Shown in pieces: positions 53,432 to 63,100 of a stretch of 64,000 nt of DNA (position 1 is its first letter; each line of letters starts with the position of its first letter). The notes beneath the pieces were generated by a model. The model was not told where the DNA came from. It was given only the letters and a program-made list of their open reading frames with translations, and made no database searches. The stretch is from Calothrix sp. FI2-JRJ7. GTDB lineage: Bacteria; Cyanobacteriota; Cyanobacteriia; Cyanobacteriales; Nostocaceae. Location of the stretch: positions 124,001 to 188,000 of the forward strand of contig JAHHGX010000091.1 of NCBI GenBank assembly GCA_019359675.1, read 5' to 3'. Made by a program: the position numbers and the translations under genes.

Positions 53432-55237
53432 TTATTTCCAACCTAAAAGCTTTAACCAAGGAACTACTAAATAATGACTTATAGCTAGGTAAAAGCTGTT
53501 GAAAATACCTAGCAAGCTAAAAAAGATAACTTTAGGCGCCAGTTGAGATGCTTCTGTAGAGAGTAGAAAGTTGAATAAGCTAGGTGACAAAATACCAAGA
53601 TTAATTAGTAAAGCAAAAGTTAAGGCTGTACCGAAAGCGCTAGTTAGTGCATAAACTATGTGATGACTACGTAGTCCTAAACCAAGAGTTAGCAAAGAAA
53701 CCGCGATTAATATCAACCCCATTAATCCTTCGGCTGTAACTGAGTAAGGAAGATTTGCACTGGGTACACTAATACCAGCTAATACTACCCATCCCAAACT
53801 GTAGCCAATAATACTTGTAATTAAAGCGATGAAGTAACGGCGCCTTTGTCCAAATGCACCGCTAATAGTTAGTGCCCATGAGGTTCCTAAACCAGCAACC
53901 GCAAATAATATTATTTCTGACCCTGACACATTGCTTGTATTATTCAACACGCCTGGAAGTTGGTTAGCAATATATACAGAAAGTTGTTTTCCCCAGATGG
54001 TGTTATTCGCGAGTAGTAAACCAACGATTGTACCAATACACGCGCCAATTGCAGCGAGGAGCATTGCCCAAGTAGTACTGAGACAAGCGAGAATAGTATT
54101 AATAAACGTCTTGACTGTAAAAAGTACCGTTTGAGAAGTAGCTTGTGCGAATGCAGTAGTTATTTGTACGCTTGTACCTTTTAACCGCTGCCAGAAGTTA
54201 GATAACGGTGATGCGGTGTTATTAACTTGATGGGTAATTTGAGTAAATTTTTTCTGAACGTTTTGCCCAACCTGAGAAAATAATGATATAGCAGGCGCCG
54301 CTTGAGAAATACTAGCGAGTCTTTTTTGGATAACGGTAGCGGATGCCGGACGAGAGCGGACATCGTATTTAACCATTTCGTCGAGTAAATCGCCCAATTT
54401 GGGTTTAACGTCAACTAAATGGCGCCAGCGTAACTCTCCTGTAACAGGGTCTTCCAAATCTGCTGGGTTTTTCCCAGTAAGTAATTCTATCATCGTTCGA
54501 CCAAGCGCATAAAAATCGGCTTGGGGCCCAACGTTAGCACCAGTTAGCTGCTCTGGGGGACTATAACCCGACGAAAACAACCGCGTTGAGCGACTAGGAA
54601 ACCGCAGCAAGGCCGAACTAACTTGCTTGACTCCACCAAAGTCAATTAATACTAGCTGGTCTCCACGTACCGCCCCACGAGAAAAGGCGCCAGTACGTAG
54701 CATAATATTAGAGGGTTTAATATCGCGATGGATAATTTTACGCGAATGCAAGTGATTTAAAATATCAATCGCTTGAAGCAGCCAGTTGAGTACTAATACT
54801 TGAGGACAACCTTGTGGATAGTGCTTTTGAATTTCCTCCAGCGTCAACCCATGAATTTTTTCCATCACCAAACATGGTAGTTTGCGAGGTTTGGGGTGTG
54901 AAAACTCAACCTGAAAATGCCCGCAAATATCAACAATAGGAACTCCAGGGTGTTCGAGATTACATAATATTTCTGCTTCTTGTACAAACAGTTCGAGTGC
55001 TTTGGGTGAATCTTCGATTAAGACTTTTAACACCTTTTCGGTTTGCGCTATTGTATCCCAAACCGTATAAATTTGGGCAAATCCACCAGAACCTAGGGTT
55101 TGCAATGGCACATAACGTTCAAGTAGCTGTAGATTGGCGCCACAGCTATTGCAAAACTTATTACCCCAAGGTTGCGGATAGGGACGCAAACAATCAGGAT
55201 TTATACAATGAATCGCACTCTTGTTTACCTGGGACAC
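53432..55237 (-). CDS. Ser/Thr protein kinase with zinc ribbon and C-terminal membrane domain
   Basis: A 601-residue protein. A zinc ribbon (INPDCLRPYPQPWGNKFCNS, CGANL) precedes the kinase domain (about 43-300) with LGSGGFAQIYTVWD, HRDIKPSNIMLR (catalytic loop, Asp about 168), IDFGGVKQ and SGYSPPEQLTGAN. A linker (300-380) and about six membrane helices (380-601) follow. The kinase is intact. The start is GTG at 55237. It resembles the broken kinase at 10627 only in general plan. Confidence 0.88.
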   Translation of the reverse strand: MSQVNKSAIHCINPDCLRPYPQPWGNKFCNSCGANLQLLERYVPLQTLGSGGFAQIYTVWDTIAQTEKVLKVLIEDSPKALELFVQEAEILCNLEHPGVPIVDICGHFQVEFSHPKPRKLPCLVMEKIHGLTLEEIQKHYPQGCPQVLVLNWLLQAIDILNHLHSRKIIHRDIKPSNIMLRTGAFSRGAVRGDQLVLIDFGGVKQVSSALLRFPSRSTRLFSSGYSPPEQLTGANVGPQADFYALGRTMIELLTGKNPADLEDPVTGELRWRHLVDVKPKLGDLLDEMVKYDVRSRPASATVIQKRLASISQAAPAISLFSQVGQNVQKKFTQITHQVNNTASPLSNFWQRLKGTSVQITTAFAQATSQTVLFTVKTFINTILACLSTTWAMLLAAIGACIGTIVGLLLANNTIWGKQLSVYIANQLPGVLNNTSNVSGSEIILFAVAGLGTSWALTISGAFGQRRRYFIALITSIIGYSLGWVVLAGISVPSANLPYSVTAEGLMGLILIAVSLLTLGLGLRSHHIVYALTSAFGTALTFALLINLGILSPSLFNFLLSTEASQLAPKVIFFSLLGIFNSFYLAISHYLVVPWLKLLGWK

Positions 55238-55394
55238 AACTGTTTAAGAGACACTAGCTTAGTTGATTGTACTAAACACAGGGTAACGCGAACTGTGTCT
55301 CATTAACTATTGTTAAGCTTTTACAGGTATTGACGAGAAAACGAAAATAAATAGAAAGTAAAGTAATGTAAAATTTTGACACGGAGAAATAGAT

Positions 55395-56435
55395 TTGTTA
55401 GGTACCAATTCGGCATCAAATAGACTTGCTAAGATGATTTATGGCTATTGGCAAAGCCAGTGTCTTTATATAGCAACAAATTTAGGTATACCTAACCTGT
55501 TACAGTCGGAACCAATGACTGTAGAAGCGATAGCAGAACAAACTTCGACAAAAGTAGAAACTCTTTATGTTCTTCTTCGTGCATTAGCTCATCTAGGTGT
55601 GTTTGCAGAAAAACCTGGACGTGTATTTGCTGCAACAGAACTCTCAGAACTCCTGGTTACAGATGCAGAGCCAAGTTTAGGACATTTTTTGTTACATATT
55701 ACAGAACCTAGTATGTGGGATGCCTGGAGAGAATTAGGTGGTGCGCTGAAAACAGGGGAAGTCGCTTTTGAAAGGGCACATGGCAAAAATTTCTACGAGT
55801 TTTTCATGTCGGAAAACCTCGATAGTAAAAATTTGTTCAATAATGCCATGAGCTATTTAACGAATCAAGCAATTGATTCGCTGTTTGAGGTCTACGACTT
55901 CGGGCAATTTGATACAGTTATGGACGTTGGAGGCAATCGTGGTTCACTAATTGCCCATATTGTTAAGAAATTCGGATGTAAAGGTATATTGTTCGACCTT
56001 CCACATGAAGTTGAGATAGCTCCTGCTTTCCTCGCAAGTCAAGGAATTGATAGCCATACCGTGCAAGTTGTTGGCGGAAATGCTTTAGAGGAGTTACCAA
56101 AAGGTGCTTCGGCAATTGTTATGAAGTATTTCTTGTCTGTATTTAGTGTTGAAGACGCACGTCAAGTAATCGCTCGGTGTAGAGAAGCTCTTCCTCCACA
56201 AGGTAAAGTCGTACTTCTACAAACACTTGTTCCACCTCGCGGGGCGCCAGTAGAATATCCAGATGGAACTATCCCAGGTCTTGCCGCAGTTCAAATGATG
56301 GTGACAAATCCAGGGGGTTACTGGCGCACGGAAGAAGAATACAAGGAGTTGTTTAGTACCAGTGAGTTTCAACTAGAACAAGTGATTCACACGGGAACTA
56401 GTCTGACAGTGATGGAATTTAGCAAAAAGTCTTGA
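55395..56435 (+). CDS. SAM-dependent O-methyltransferase (dimerisation plus methyltransferase_2 type)
   Basis: A 346-residue enzyme of the caffeic acid/hydroxyneurosporene O-methyltransferase family. The N-terminal winged-helix dimerisation domain (SASNRLAKMIYGYWQSQCLY, ALAHLGVFAEKPGRVF) is followed by a SAM domain with MDVGGNRGSLIAHIVKKF and the catalytic His region replaced around AIVMKYFLSVFSVEDARQV. It starts with TTG at 55395, preceded by ACGGAGAAATAGAT. It would methylate a hydroxyl of a small metabolite. First gene of the plus-strand series that leads to the NRPS, although 257 bases separate it from the next gene. Confidence 0.85.
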   Translation: MLGTNSASNRLAKMIYGYWQSQCLYIATNLGIPNLLQSEPMTVEAIAEQTSTKVETLYVLLRALAHLGVFAEKPGRVFAATELSELLVTDAEPSLGHFLLHITEPSMWDAWRELGGALKTGEVAFERAHGKNFYEFFMSENLDSKNLFNNAMSYLTNQAIDSLFEVYDFGQFDTVMDVGGNRGSLIAHIVKKFGCKGILFDLPHEVEIAPAFLASQGIDSHTVQVVGGNALEELPKGASAIVMKYFLSVFSVEDARQVIARCREALPPQGKVVLLQTLVPPRGAPVEYPDGTIPGLAAVQMMVTNPGGYWRTEEEYKELFSTSEFQLEQVIHTGTSLTVMEFSKKS

Positions 56436-56442
56436 GCATCCT

Positions 56443-56479
56443 AAAAACCCGGTTTCGGAAAGAAACTGGGTTCCTTTTT
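56443..56479. terminator. AAACCCGGTTTC hairpin with T run (family C, degenerate)
   Basis: AAAACCCGGTTTCGGAAAGA is followed by AACTGGGTTCCTTTTTG. The arms pair imperfectly and end in a T run, a plausible terminator for the methyltransferase gene. Confidence 0.55.
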
Positions 56480-56692
56480 GTCATATTTGTAGATTTTCTA
56501 TAATTTTCTTTGGAAAATTATAAAAAATAGCTATAAATGTAGTTAATTACCTCTGCTGACAGATTTTTTTTTATATGTTGCACTCGGACAATTGTAATAA
56601 TATGTAATAATTGTGACATTATATACTTGTACGCCCCAAAAGCGACAAAGTAGCAAGGAATACAAATACATTTGATAATCTATTGGAAATTA

Positions 56693-57664
56693 ATGCTTAA
56701 GGTTAAATCGAAACTCCCTGGCGAACAACTATTCGCATCACCAACGACCATAGCACTTGCTTCTTTGTTACTTAGCTTAGTAGCTCTATCTTTCTCGCCA
56801 ATTCTGATCCGTTTGAGCGAAGGTGAACTGGGTCCTAACGCTACAATTTTTAATCGTTTTTGGATATCTACTGTCGCTTTTGTGCTGTGGAATCAATTTA
56901 CAGCAGCACGCAGGCAACTGTCGGGTAGTCAACCGGAATTACCGCAACGTTACACAATCCGGCAAATCTTGCTCTTGATAGGAGTTGGAGTTGTGATGTT
57001 TGCCACTCTAGCTCTTTGGGCTTGGTCTTTAGCTCATACCAGCGTCGCGAACTCTACCCTTATGCACAATTTGGCGCCACTGTTCACAGTTTGTGGGGGG
57101 TGGTTGATTTGGGGAAAGCGCTTTGATAGTAAATTCCTTAGCGGTATGTTCGTAGCAATAACAGGAGCTTGCCTCTTGGCATACCATGATTTTACCGAAG
57201 CTGCTACTGACAAACTACAAGGAGATTTAGCGGCAATACTATCAGCCGTTTTTCTTGGCTTATACCCACTTTTAGTAGAGCAACTACGAACTCAATTGAG
57301 TCCGGTGGTTATTATGACTTGGTGTTCTGCAATTGGCACGATTTTGCTTTTTCCTATCGTCATACTTACAGAAGGTCAGATTTTCCCCCATTCATTGCAT
57401 GAATGGATTTACGTAATTTCACTAGCATTGATATGCCAAATACTAGGGCTGGGACTTTACGCATATTCACTCAATTGGTTAACTTCAGGATTTGTTTCCT
57501 TATGCGATTTGTTTGTTCCCGTTCTTAGCACCCAAGAAGCTTGGGTGATTTTTTCGGAAAGTCCTAGCTGGGTTACTTTGGTCAGTTTTGGTGTAATTTT
57601 GGTAGGGGTATGTATAACTTCAACCAGCCAATCTGCTATTAAGACAGAAGCAGAATCAGCCTAG
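56693..57664 (+). CDS. EamA/DMT-family transporter
   Basis: A 323-residue membrane protein with ten hydrophobic helices in two EamA repeats. The first is TIALASLLLSLVALSFSPIL and FNRFWISTVAFVLW; the second begins GDLAAILSAVFLGLYPLLVE. EamA carriers export small polar metabolites and amino acids. The ATG at 56693 is chosen over a TTG at 56672. Placed between a methyltransferase and an oxygenase, it is a likely exporter of the cluster product. Confidence 0.85.
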   Translation: MLKVKSKLPGEQLFASPTTIALASLLLSLVALSFSPILIRLSEGELGPNATIFNRFWISTVAFVLWNQFTAARRQLSGSQPELPQRYTIRQILLLIGVGVVMFATLALWAWSLAHTSVANSTLMHNLAPLFTVCGGWLIWGKRFDSKFLSGMFVAITGACLLAYHDFTEAATDKLQGDLAAILSAVFLGLYPLLVEQLRTQLSPVVIMTWCSAIGTILLFPIVILTEGQIFPHSLHEWIYVISLALICQILGLGLYAYSLNWLTSGFVSLCDLFVPVLSTQEAWVIFSESPSWVTLVSFGVILVGVCITSTSQSAIKTEAESA

Positions 57665-57739
57665 TGGAGGTATGGAAATTGGAACGATTAAAGTTATTAT
57701 TTTATTAACTGGTGCATTTTTTAGCTTTACACTATAAAC

Positions 57740-58918
57740 ATGCAAAATTTTCCAATTTCTATTTCAAAAGACATAAAATTCAGGTTTTTACGAGATGACG
57801 AAAAAACATACAGCACTAATGAAAAAGAGCTACCTTTAGTAATTGAGCCAGTACAAGAAAAATCTTTTGCACATCTGTTACGATTACTGGGTGAAAACGG
57901 CGCCGAGTTTAATAAACTACTAGATAAATACGGCGCCGTTTTGTTTCGAGGATTTGAAGTTGAGGATGGTAATCAATTTCAAAAAGTTTTAGAGCTATTA
58001 AATATCCAGTTAGAGTCAGTTTACCACTTTGGTAGCGCTCATCGTGTACGAATAACCGATAAGGTCTTCACTTCTTCAGAAGCTCCACCGGATACCATTA
58101 TTGCTCCTCATAATGAACTGAATATGGTACCTTGGCGCCCTAATATACTTGCTTTTTTTTGTCAAGTACAACCAGACGTATATGGTGAAACTCCGATAAT
58201 AAATACAGAAAAACTATTTAACGACTTATCTCCGAGTTTACAACACAAAATTGCCAATTATCCGCAGCGATTTGTGCGATATGTTCCTGAACATCTACTA
58301 GGATTAGTCTTTGAGGGACTATCGAGAGAGGAGATTAGTAAACTTCTCACTGAACAAGAATTTGATTTTAACTGGGAAGAAGATGGCTCTTTAAATTTTG
58401 AGTGTTCTTATATTACTTTATTTAGTCACCCAAGAACATCCCGACTCTGCTTTTGCCTTAGCATTGTTGATTGTTTAGTAAGTAGAGAATGGTATAAAAA
58501 CATCAGTCAACGGTATTCGTTAGGCAAAAAGCTCTATTACAATTGGCTACCAGCTTCGTTGTATAAAGAATATCAGCAAAGATTAACAACAGCAGCGACT
58601 GTTGTTGATGGTTCGCAAAAACGAACTAGCACCTTGAATGCATATTTTGTCAACCGTAACAATGAATCTACAACAATGACCGAAGCAGAAGCAAAGGAAT
58701 TGGGAAAAGCTGAATGGAAAAATGCAGCTATTTTTCAATGGAAGCAAGGGGATATTCTTCTCATCGATAACCTACAAGTTGCTCATAGTAGACTGAATAC
58801 TGCACAGAAGCGAAAGATACTCACTGCTTTTGGAAACATGTGTAACATCCGAGATATGAAACCAACTACTCTTGCTCTAACTTCAGCAAAGGAATTAGAA
58901 GCCAGCAAAATATCGTAA
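57740..58918 (+). CDS. TauD/TfdA-like Fe(II)/2-oxoglutarate oxygenase
   Basis: A 392-residue oxygenase. GAVLFRGFEVEDGNQF is the TauD entry motif. The iron ligands are in APHNELNM (His-x-Glu, about residue 124) and VAHSRL (distal His, about 350). GETPIINTEKLF and QGDILLIDNLQVAHS are typical of the SyrP-like subgroup that modifies amino acids bound to carriers or free metabolites. Target unknown; candidates are a mycosporine or a glycine-loaded product. It lies 75 bases after the EamA gene and overlaps the convergent BT1 carrier by 53 bases. Confidence 0.85.
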   Translation: MQNFPISISKDIKFRFLRDDEKTYSTNEKELPLVIEPVQEKSFAHLLRLLGENGAEFNKLLDKYGAVLFRGFEVEDGNQFQKVLELLNIQLESVYHFGSAHRVRITDKVFTSSEAPPDTIIAPHNELNMVPWRPNILAFFCQVQPDVYGETPIINTEKLFNDLSPSLQHKIANYPQRFVRYVPEHLLGLVFEGLSREEISKLLTEQEFDFNWEEDGSLNFECSYITLFSHPRTSRLCFCLSIVDCLVSREWYKNISQRYSLGKKLYYNWLPASLYKEYQQRLTTAATVVDGSQKRTSTLNAYFVNRNNESTTMTEAEAKELGKAEWKNAAIFQWKQGDILLIDNLQVAHSRLNTAQKRKILTAFGNMCNIRDMKPTTLALTSAKELEASKIS

Positions 58919-60089
58919 ATACGGCACTAATAATGACAAGAACGTAAACTGGAGTTCCCCAACCATATAAGTAACCTCCCAAAATAGGCCCAGGTTGTCT
59001 AACCAACTGATACACTGACATTAGTATTGCATAGGTGGCGCCTTCTACACCAACAGGACAAGACCTTGCTGCAATTTCCAAGACACCCAGCATGGCTATC
59101 ATTGAAAAAAATCCAAAAAATACACTAACCAGCATAGCGCTTTGTGCATTAGTTATGAATAATAGACCAATTGTAGAGGCACCTGTAAACCCAATTGCTA
59201 AATTTAACAACAGTTTTCGCGAAATCCTAAAGGCAAAGATACCAAACATGAGGGCGCCTATACCATTAGACAAAGCTTCAAATGTACCCAAAATACCTAT
59301 AAATTGAGAGTCAAAACTCAAAGCATCCTTGTAGTAATAGACAAGGTAATTTACTAGTGGTGGCACAAGAGTAAACTGAAGGCAAGCAATAAAAGCTATA
59401 ACAGCAAGGAAACGTCGTGATTTTACTGCTAACCAAACAGCTTTTAAATTAGTTTTAACTGGAACAGTGTTACGCTCCTTTTTTTCATCTGCAAGTAATA
59501 TGAAGGTTGCAACTAAACCAATCAATGGTACAATTGCAGTAAATATAAACGCCATTGATAAATTAGAATTTTGAGCAAACCAGCCGCCAACAAAATACAG
59601 TAGAGCTTGACCAAAACTTAAAGAAGTCCATTGAATTGCCTGTAAGCGAGCCGTGTTGTTTAAAATCCGACCCTGAACGACCATTATTTTATCTGTTAGT
59701 ACGTCGCTAAAGGCTATGAAAAAATTAACTAAAATTAGACTAATCGCCAGCACCCAATATGTGTTAACTTGAAATATACCTAACCCTAATAAGACAGCAA
59801 GCGTTAGCACATAGCAAATAAAAAAGTAGCTTTTGAACTGGTAACCAAATAATGAAACAGCATCTCCAATCATTCCGTAAATTGGTCTAACTAACCAGGG
59901 AGAGAAAATGAGACTGCTAAAGGTTGCTAACTGTGCTGGTAAAAGTCCAAGATTCTCTTTGAGATAAATGGTCAGCGGAAGACCGAAAAGTCCTGGATTA
60001 CATCCATAAGTTTGAATTAAGTAAAACAGAACCATGATGCCAATAAGTTGCTGTATTGTCATCGAATCTTGCCTAGTTGTGTTGGACAT
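58866..60089 (-). CDS. BT1/folate-biopterin-type MFS carrier
   Basis: A 407-residue 12-helix carrier. The segment IFSPWLVRPIYGMIGDAVSL and FGYQFKSYFFIC resembles the BT1 family (folate/biopterin transporters of cyanobacteria, plants and protozoa). Other MFS assignments are possible. Its 3' end overlaps the TauD gene end by 53 bases on the opposite strand. It reads away from the NRPS gene start, 97 bases apart, so 60090-60186 is a divergent promoter region. Confidence 0.8.
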   Translation of the reverse strand: MSNTTRQDSMTIQQLIGIMVLFYLIQTYGCNPGLFGLPLTIYLKENLGLLPAQLATFSSLIFSPWLVRPIYGMIGDAVSLFGYQFKSYFFICYVLTLAVLLGLGIFQVNTYWVLAISLILVNFFIAFSDVLTDKIMVVQGRILNNTARLQAIQWTSLSFGQALLYFVGGWFAQNSNLSMAFIFTAIVPLIGLVATFILLADEKKERNTVPVKTNLKAVWLAVKSRRFLAVIAFIACLQFTLVPPLVNYLVYYYKDALSFDSQFIGILGTFEALSNGIGALMFGIFAFRISRKLLLNLAIGFTGASTIGLLFITNAQSAMLVSVFFGFFSMIAMLGVLEIAARSCPVGVEGATYAILMSVYQLVRQPGPILGGYLYGWGTPVYVLVIISAVFTIFCWLLIPLLKLEQE

Positions 60090-60186
60090 TAGTCACCTGA
60101 TTTGATAGTTACCTGATTTAATTAAGCCATTAAACTTTATAATAGATTAAATTCTTAGCAGCGTCACCCTGAAAGTATCAATTTCT

Positions 60187-63100
60187 ATGTCTTCTATGTC
60201 AAAACTTCAAGCATATTGGGAAAAACATCTATCCGCAGAATTACCTGTACTCGAATTTCCTACTAATTTACCTCGTTCTACTAAAAAATATAATTGCGCT
60301 TCTTATAAGTTTGTAATCAATAATAAACTAACTGGGTTACTTAAACAACTGGCAAATAATGAAAGCGTCAGCATTGATAACGCTTTGTTAGCAGCATTTA
60401 AAGTTTTGCTTTACCGTTACACAAGTGAGAAAGAAATTATTGTTGGTTTGCTACTCACTAAGCTTAACTCTAACGTAGTCGTTTCAAAAGATTTGATTTC
60501 GGAAACTACCTCATTTAAAACCTTTTTGATCCAAGTAAGTGATACTGTTTCAGAAATAAGCGAGTATCAAGATTATCCCTTTGGTTCATTGGTAAAACAA
60601 TTACAGTCAAAGTATAATTCAAGCCCAAAACCTATTTGTCAAGCTTTATTTACTTACCAAGTTGAACTAGAGTACCAGAAACCACCCCAGGAGAATATAG
60701 AATTCGATTTATGCTTGGAAGTCATCGACACTTCTGATTCATTACTGTGCAATTTTAAATATAACAGCAATTTATTAGATAAAATAACAGTTGCTCAGTT
60801 CAGTGGGCATTTCCAAAAGTTACTGGAAAGTATTGTATCAAATCCAGAACAAGCAGTAGCCCAGTTATCATTGTTGAGTGAGAGGGAACGAGACGAAATA
60901 CTGATTGAGTGGAACGCAACTGAAAAAGATTGTGATTTTACAACTCTTCATCAATTAATTGAGGCACAGGTCGAGCGAACACCAGATACAGTAGCGGTTT
61001 CATTTGCTTCTAAAGAGCTTACTTATCGTGAACTAAACTCCTGTGCAAATCAACTAGCACACTATTTACAAACACTGGGAGTTAAACCAGGGGTATTGGT
61101 TGGTATTTGCATTGAGCGTTCTTTAGAAATGGTAGTAGGACTTTTAGCTATCCTCAAAGCAGGCGCGGCTTACCTACCTTTAGACCCAGGTTATCCACAA
61201 GAACGTTTAGAATTAATATTATCTGATTCTCAGGCGCCAGTATTGCTGACTGATAATGCAAAGTTCTTTTGTGATAATGAACAAAGGAAAATAATTTGTT
61301 TACAAACACACCAAGAACATATTGCTACCCATAGCCAAGAAAACTTGGCGCCATGTGCGACCGCCGAAAATCTAGCATATGTTATTTACACCTCTGGTTC
61401 AACAGGCAAACCGAAAGGAGTAGAAATTCCTCATCGCGGTGTGGTAAATTTTCTAAAATCGATGCAGCATGAACCTGGAATAACAGCATCAGATGTACTA
61501 TTGGCAGTTACTACAGTATCATTTGACATTGCCGCTTTAGAGTTATATTTACCTTTAATTACTGGCGCTCTTGTAGTATTAGCTAGCCGAGAAATAGCTA
61601 GTGATGGGAGGCGCCTGTTAGAGCTAATTAATAGTAGTGGTGCTACGATAATGCAAGCCACGCCAGCGAGTTGGCGAATGTTACTCGCAACTGGATGGAG
61701 TGGTTCTGAGGGATTAAAAATTCTTTGTGGTGGTGAAGGTTTAACAAGTGAGTTGGCGCAGCATTTATTAGACAAAGGTGAATCAGTATGGAATTTATAT
61801 GGACCGACTGAAACTACTATTTGGTCAACTGTTTGCAAAGTAGAAGCCGATAAGTTATCTCATGCTTTAGTGCCTATCGGTCGTCCCATTGCTAACACAC
61901 AAATTTACATATTAGATCAGCATCTCCAACCAGTACCAATAGGAGTAAGCGGCGAATTATATATAGGTGGTGCAGGAGTTGCGCGTGGCTATCTTAACCG
62001 TCCTGATTTAACTAGCGAACGGTTTATTGCTAATCCTTTATTACCAGGTTTGCGTTTTTATAAAACTGGAGACTTAGCTCGTTATCTACATGATGGCACT
62101 ATTGAATACATTAGTCGAATAGACAACCAAGTAAAAATTCGGGGTTTTCGGATTGAACTAGGAGAAATAGAAAACGCGTTATCTGCTCATCCAGAAGTGC
62201 GAGAAGCAGTCGTCATTACCCGTTGCGAACAATCATCAGAAAAACAAATAGTAGCTTATATTACTACAAATTGCGAACCAACTCCAGGCAAGTTGCGTGA
62301 TTTTTTGAGACAAAGGCTACCAGATTACATGATACCCGTAGCTTTTGTGATATTAGAGGCATTACCCTTAACACCGAGTGGAAAAGTAAACCGTCGTGCT
62401 TTGCCAAAGCCAACAGCTTCAAGCTTTAGCCAACACGATGAATTTATCGCACCGCGCAATGACACCGAACACAGACTCGCAAAAGTGTGGTCAGAGATTT
62501 TAAACATTCAACCAATAGGTATTAAAGATAACTTCTTTGAAATTGGTGGAAGTTCTCTTTCAGCAATATTCTTGATAGCAGCGATTGGGCAGCAGTTTGG
62601 TAAGGAATTACCGATTTCAACACTACTCACCAATCCTATTATTGAAGAATTTGCTCTACTTCTTAATACCACAGATACTTTTGATAACTCCCCCCTAATT
62701 CCTATCCAGCCAAAAGGTAACAAAGCGCCATTTTTCTGCGTACATCCCGCAGGTGGTCATGTTATGAGCTACTTGAAATTAGCGCAGTACCTAAGTAACG
62801 ACCAACCATTTTATGGCTTACAAGCACAAGGATTTAATGGAGAAGAACCTTTAACGCGAGTCGAGGATATGGCTAGCGTGTATATTGAAGCAATTCAAAA
62901 GTTTCAACCAAATGGGCCATATTATATTGGTGGGTGGTCATTTGGGGGAGTTGTGGCGTATGAAATAGCGCAGCAATTACACAAAATGGGACATGAAGTC
63001 TCTTTGTTAGCGATAATAGACTCCTATGTTCCAATTCTCTTAGATAAAAACAAGAAAATTGACGCTCCTTATTTAGTTGGCGCCCTTTCGAGGTATTTTG

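Noticed and set aside
25604-56479. CRISPR array from repeated GAAACC units
   Set aside because: Copies are pairs dispersed over 30 kb at gene ends, not clustered with spacers, and no cas gene is present.
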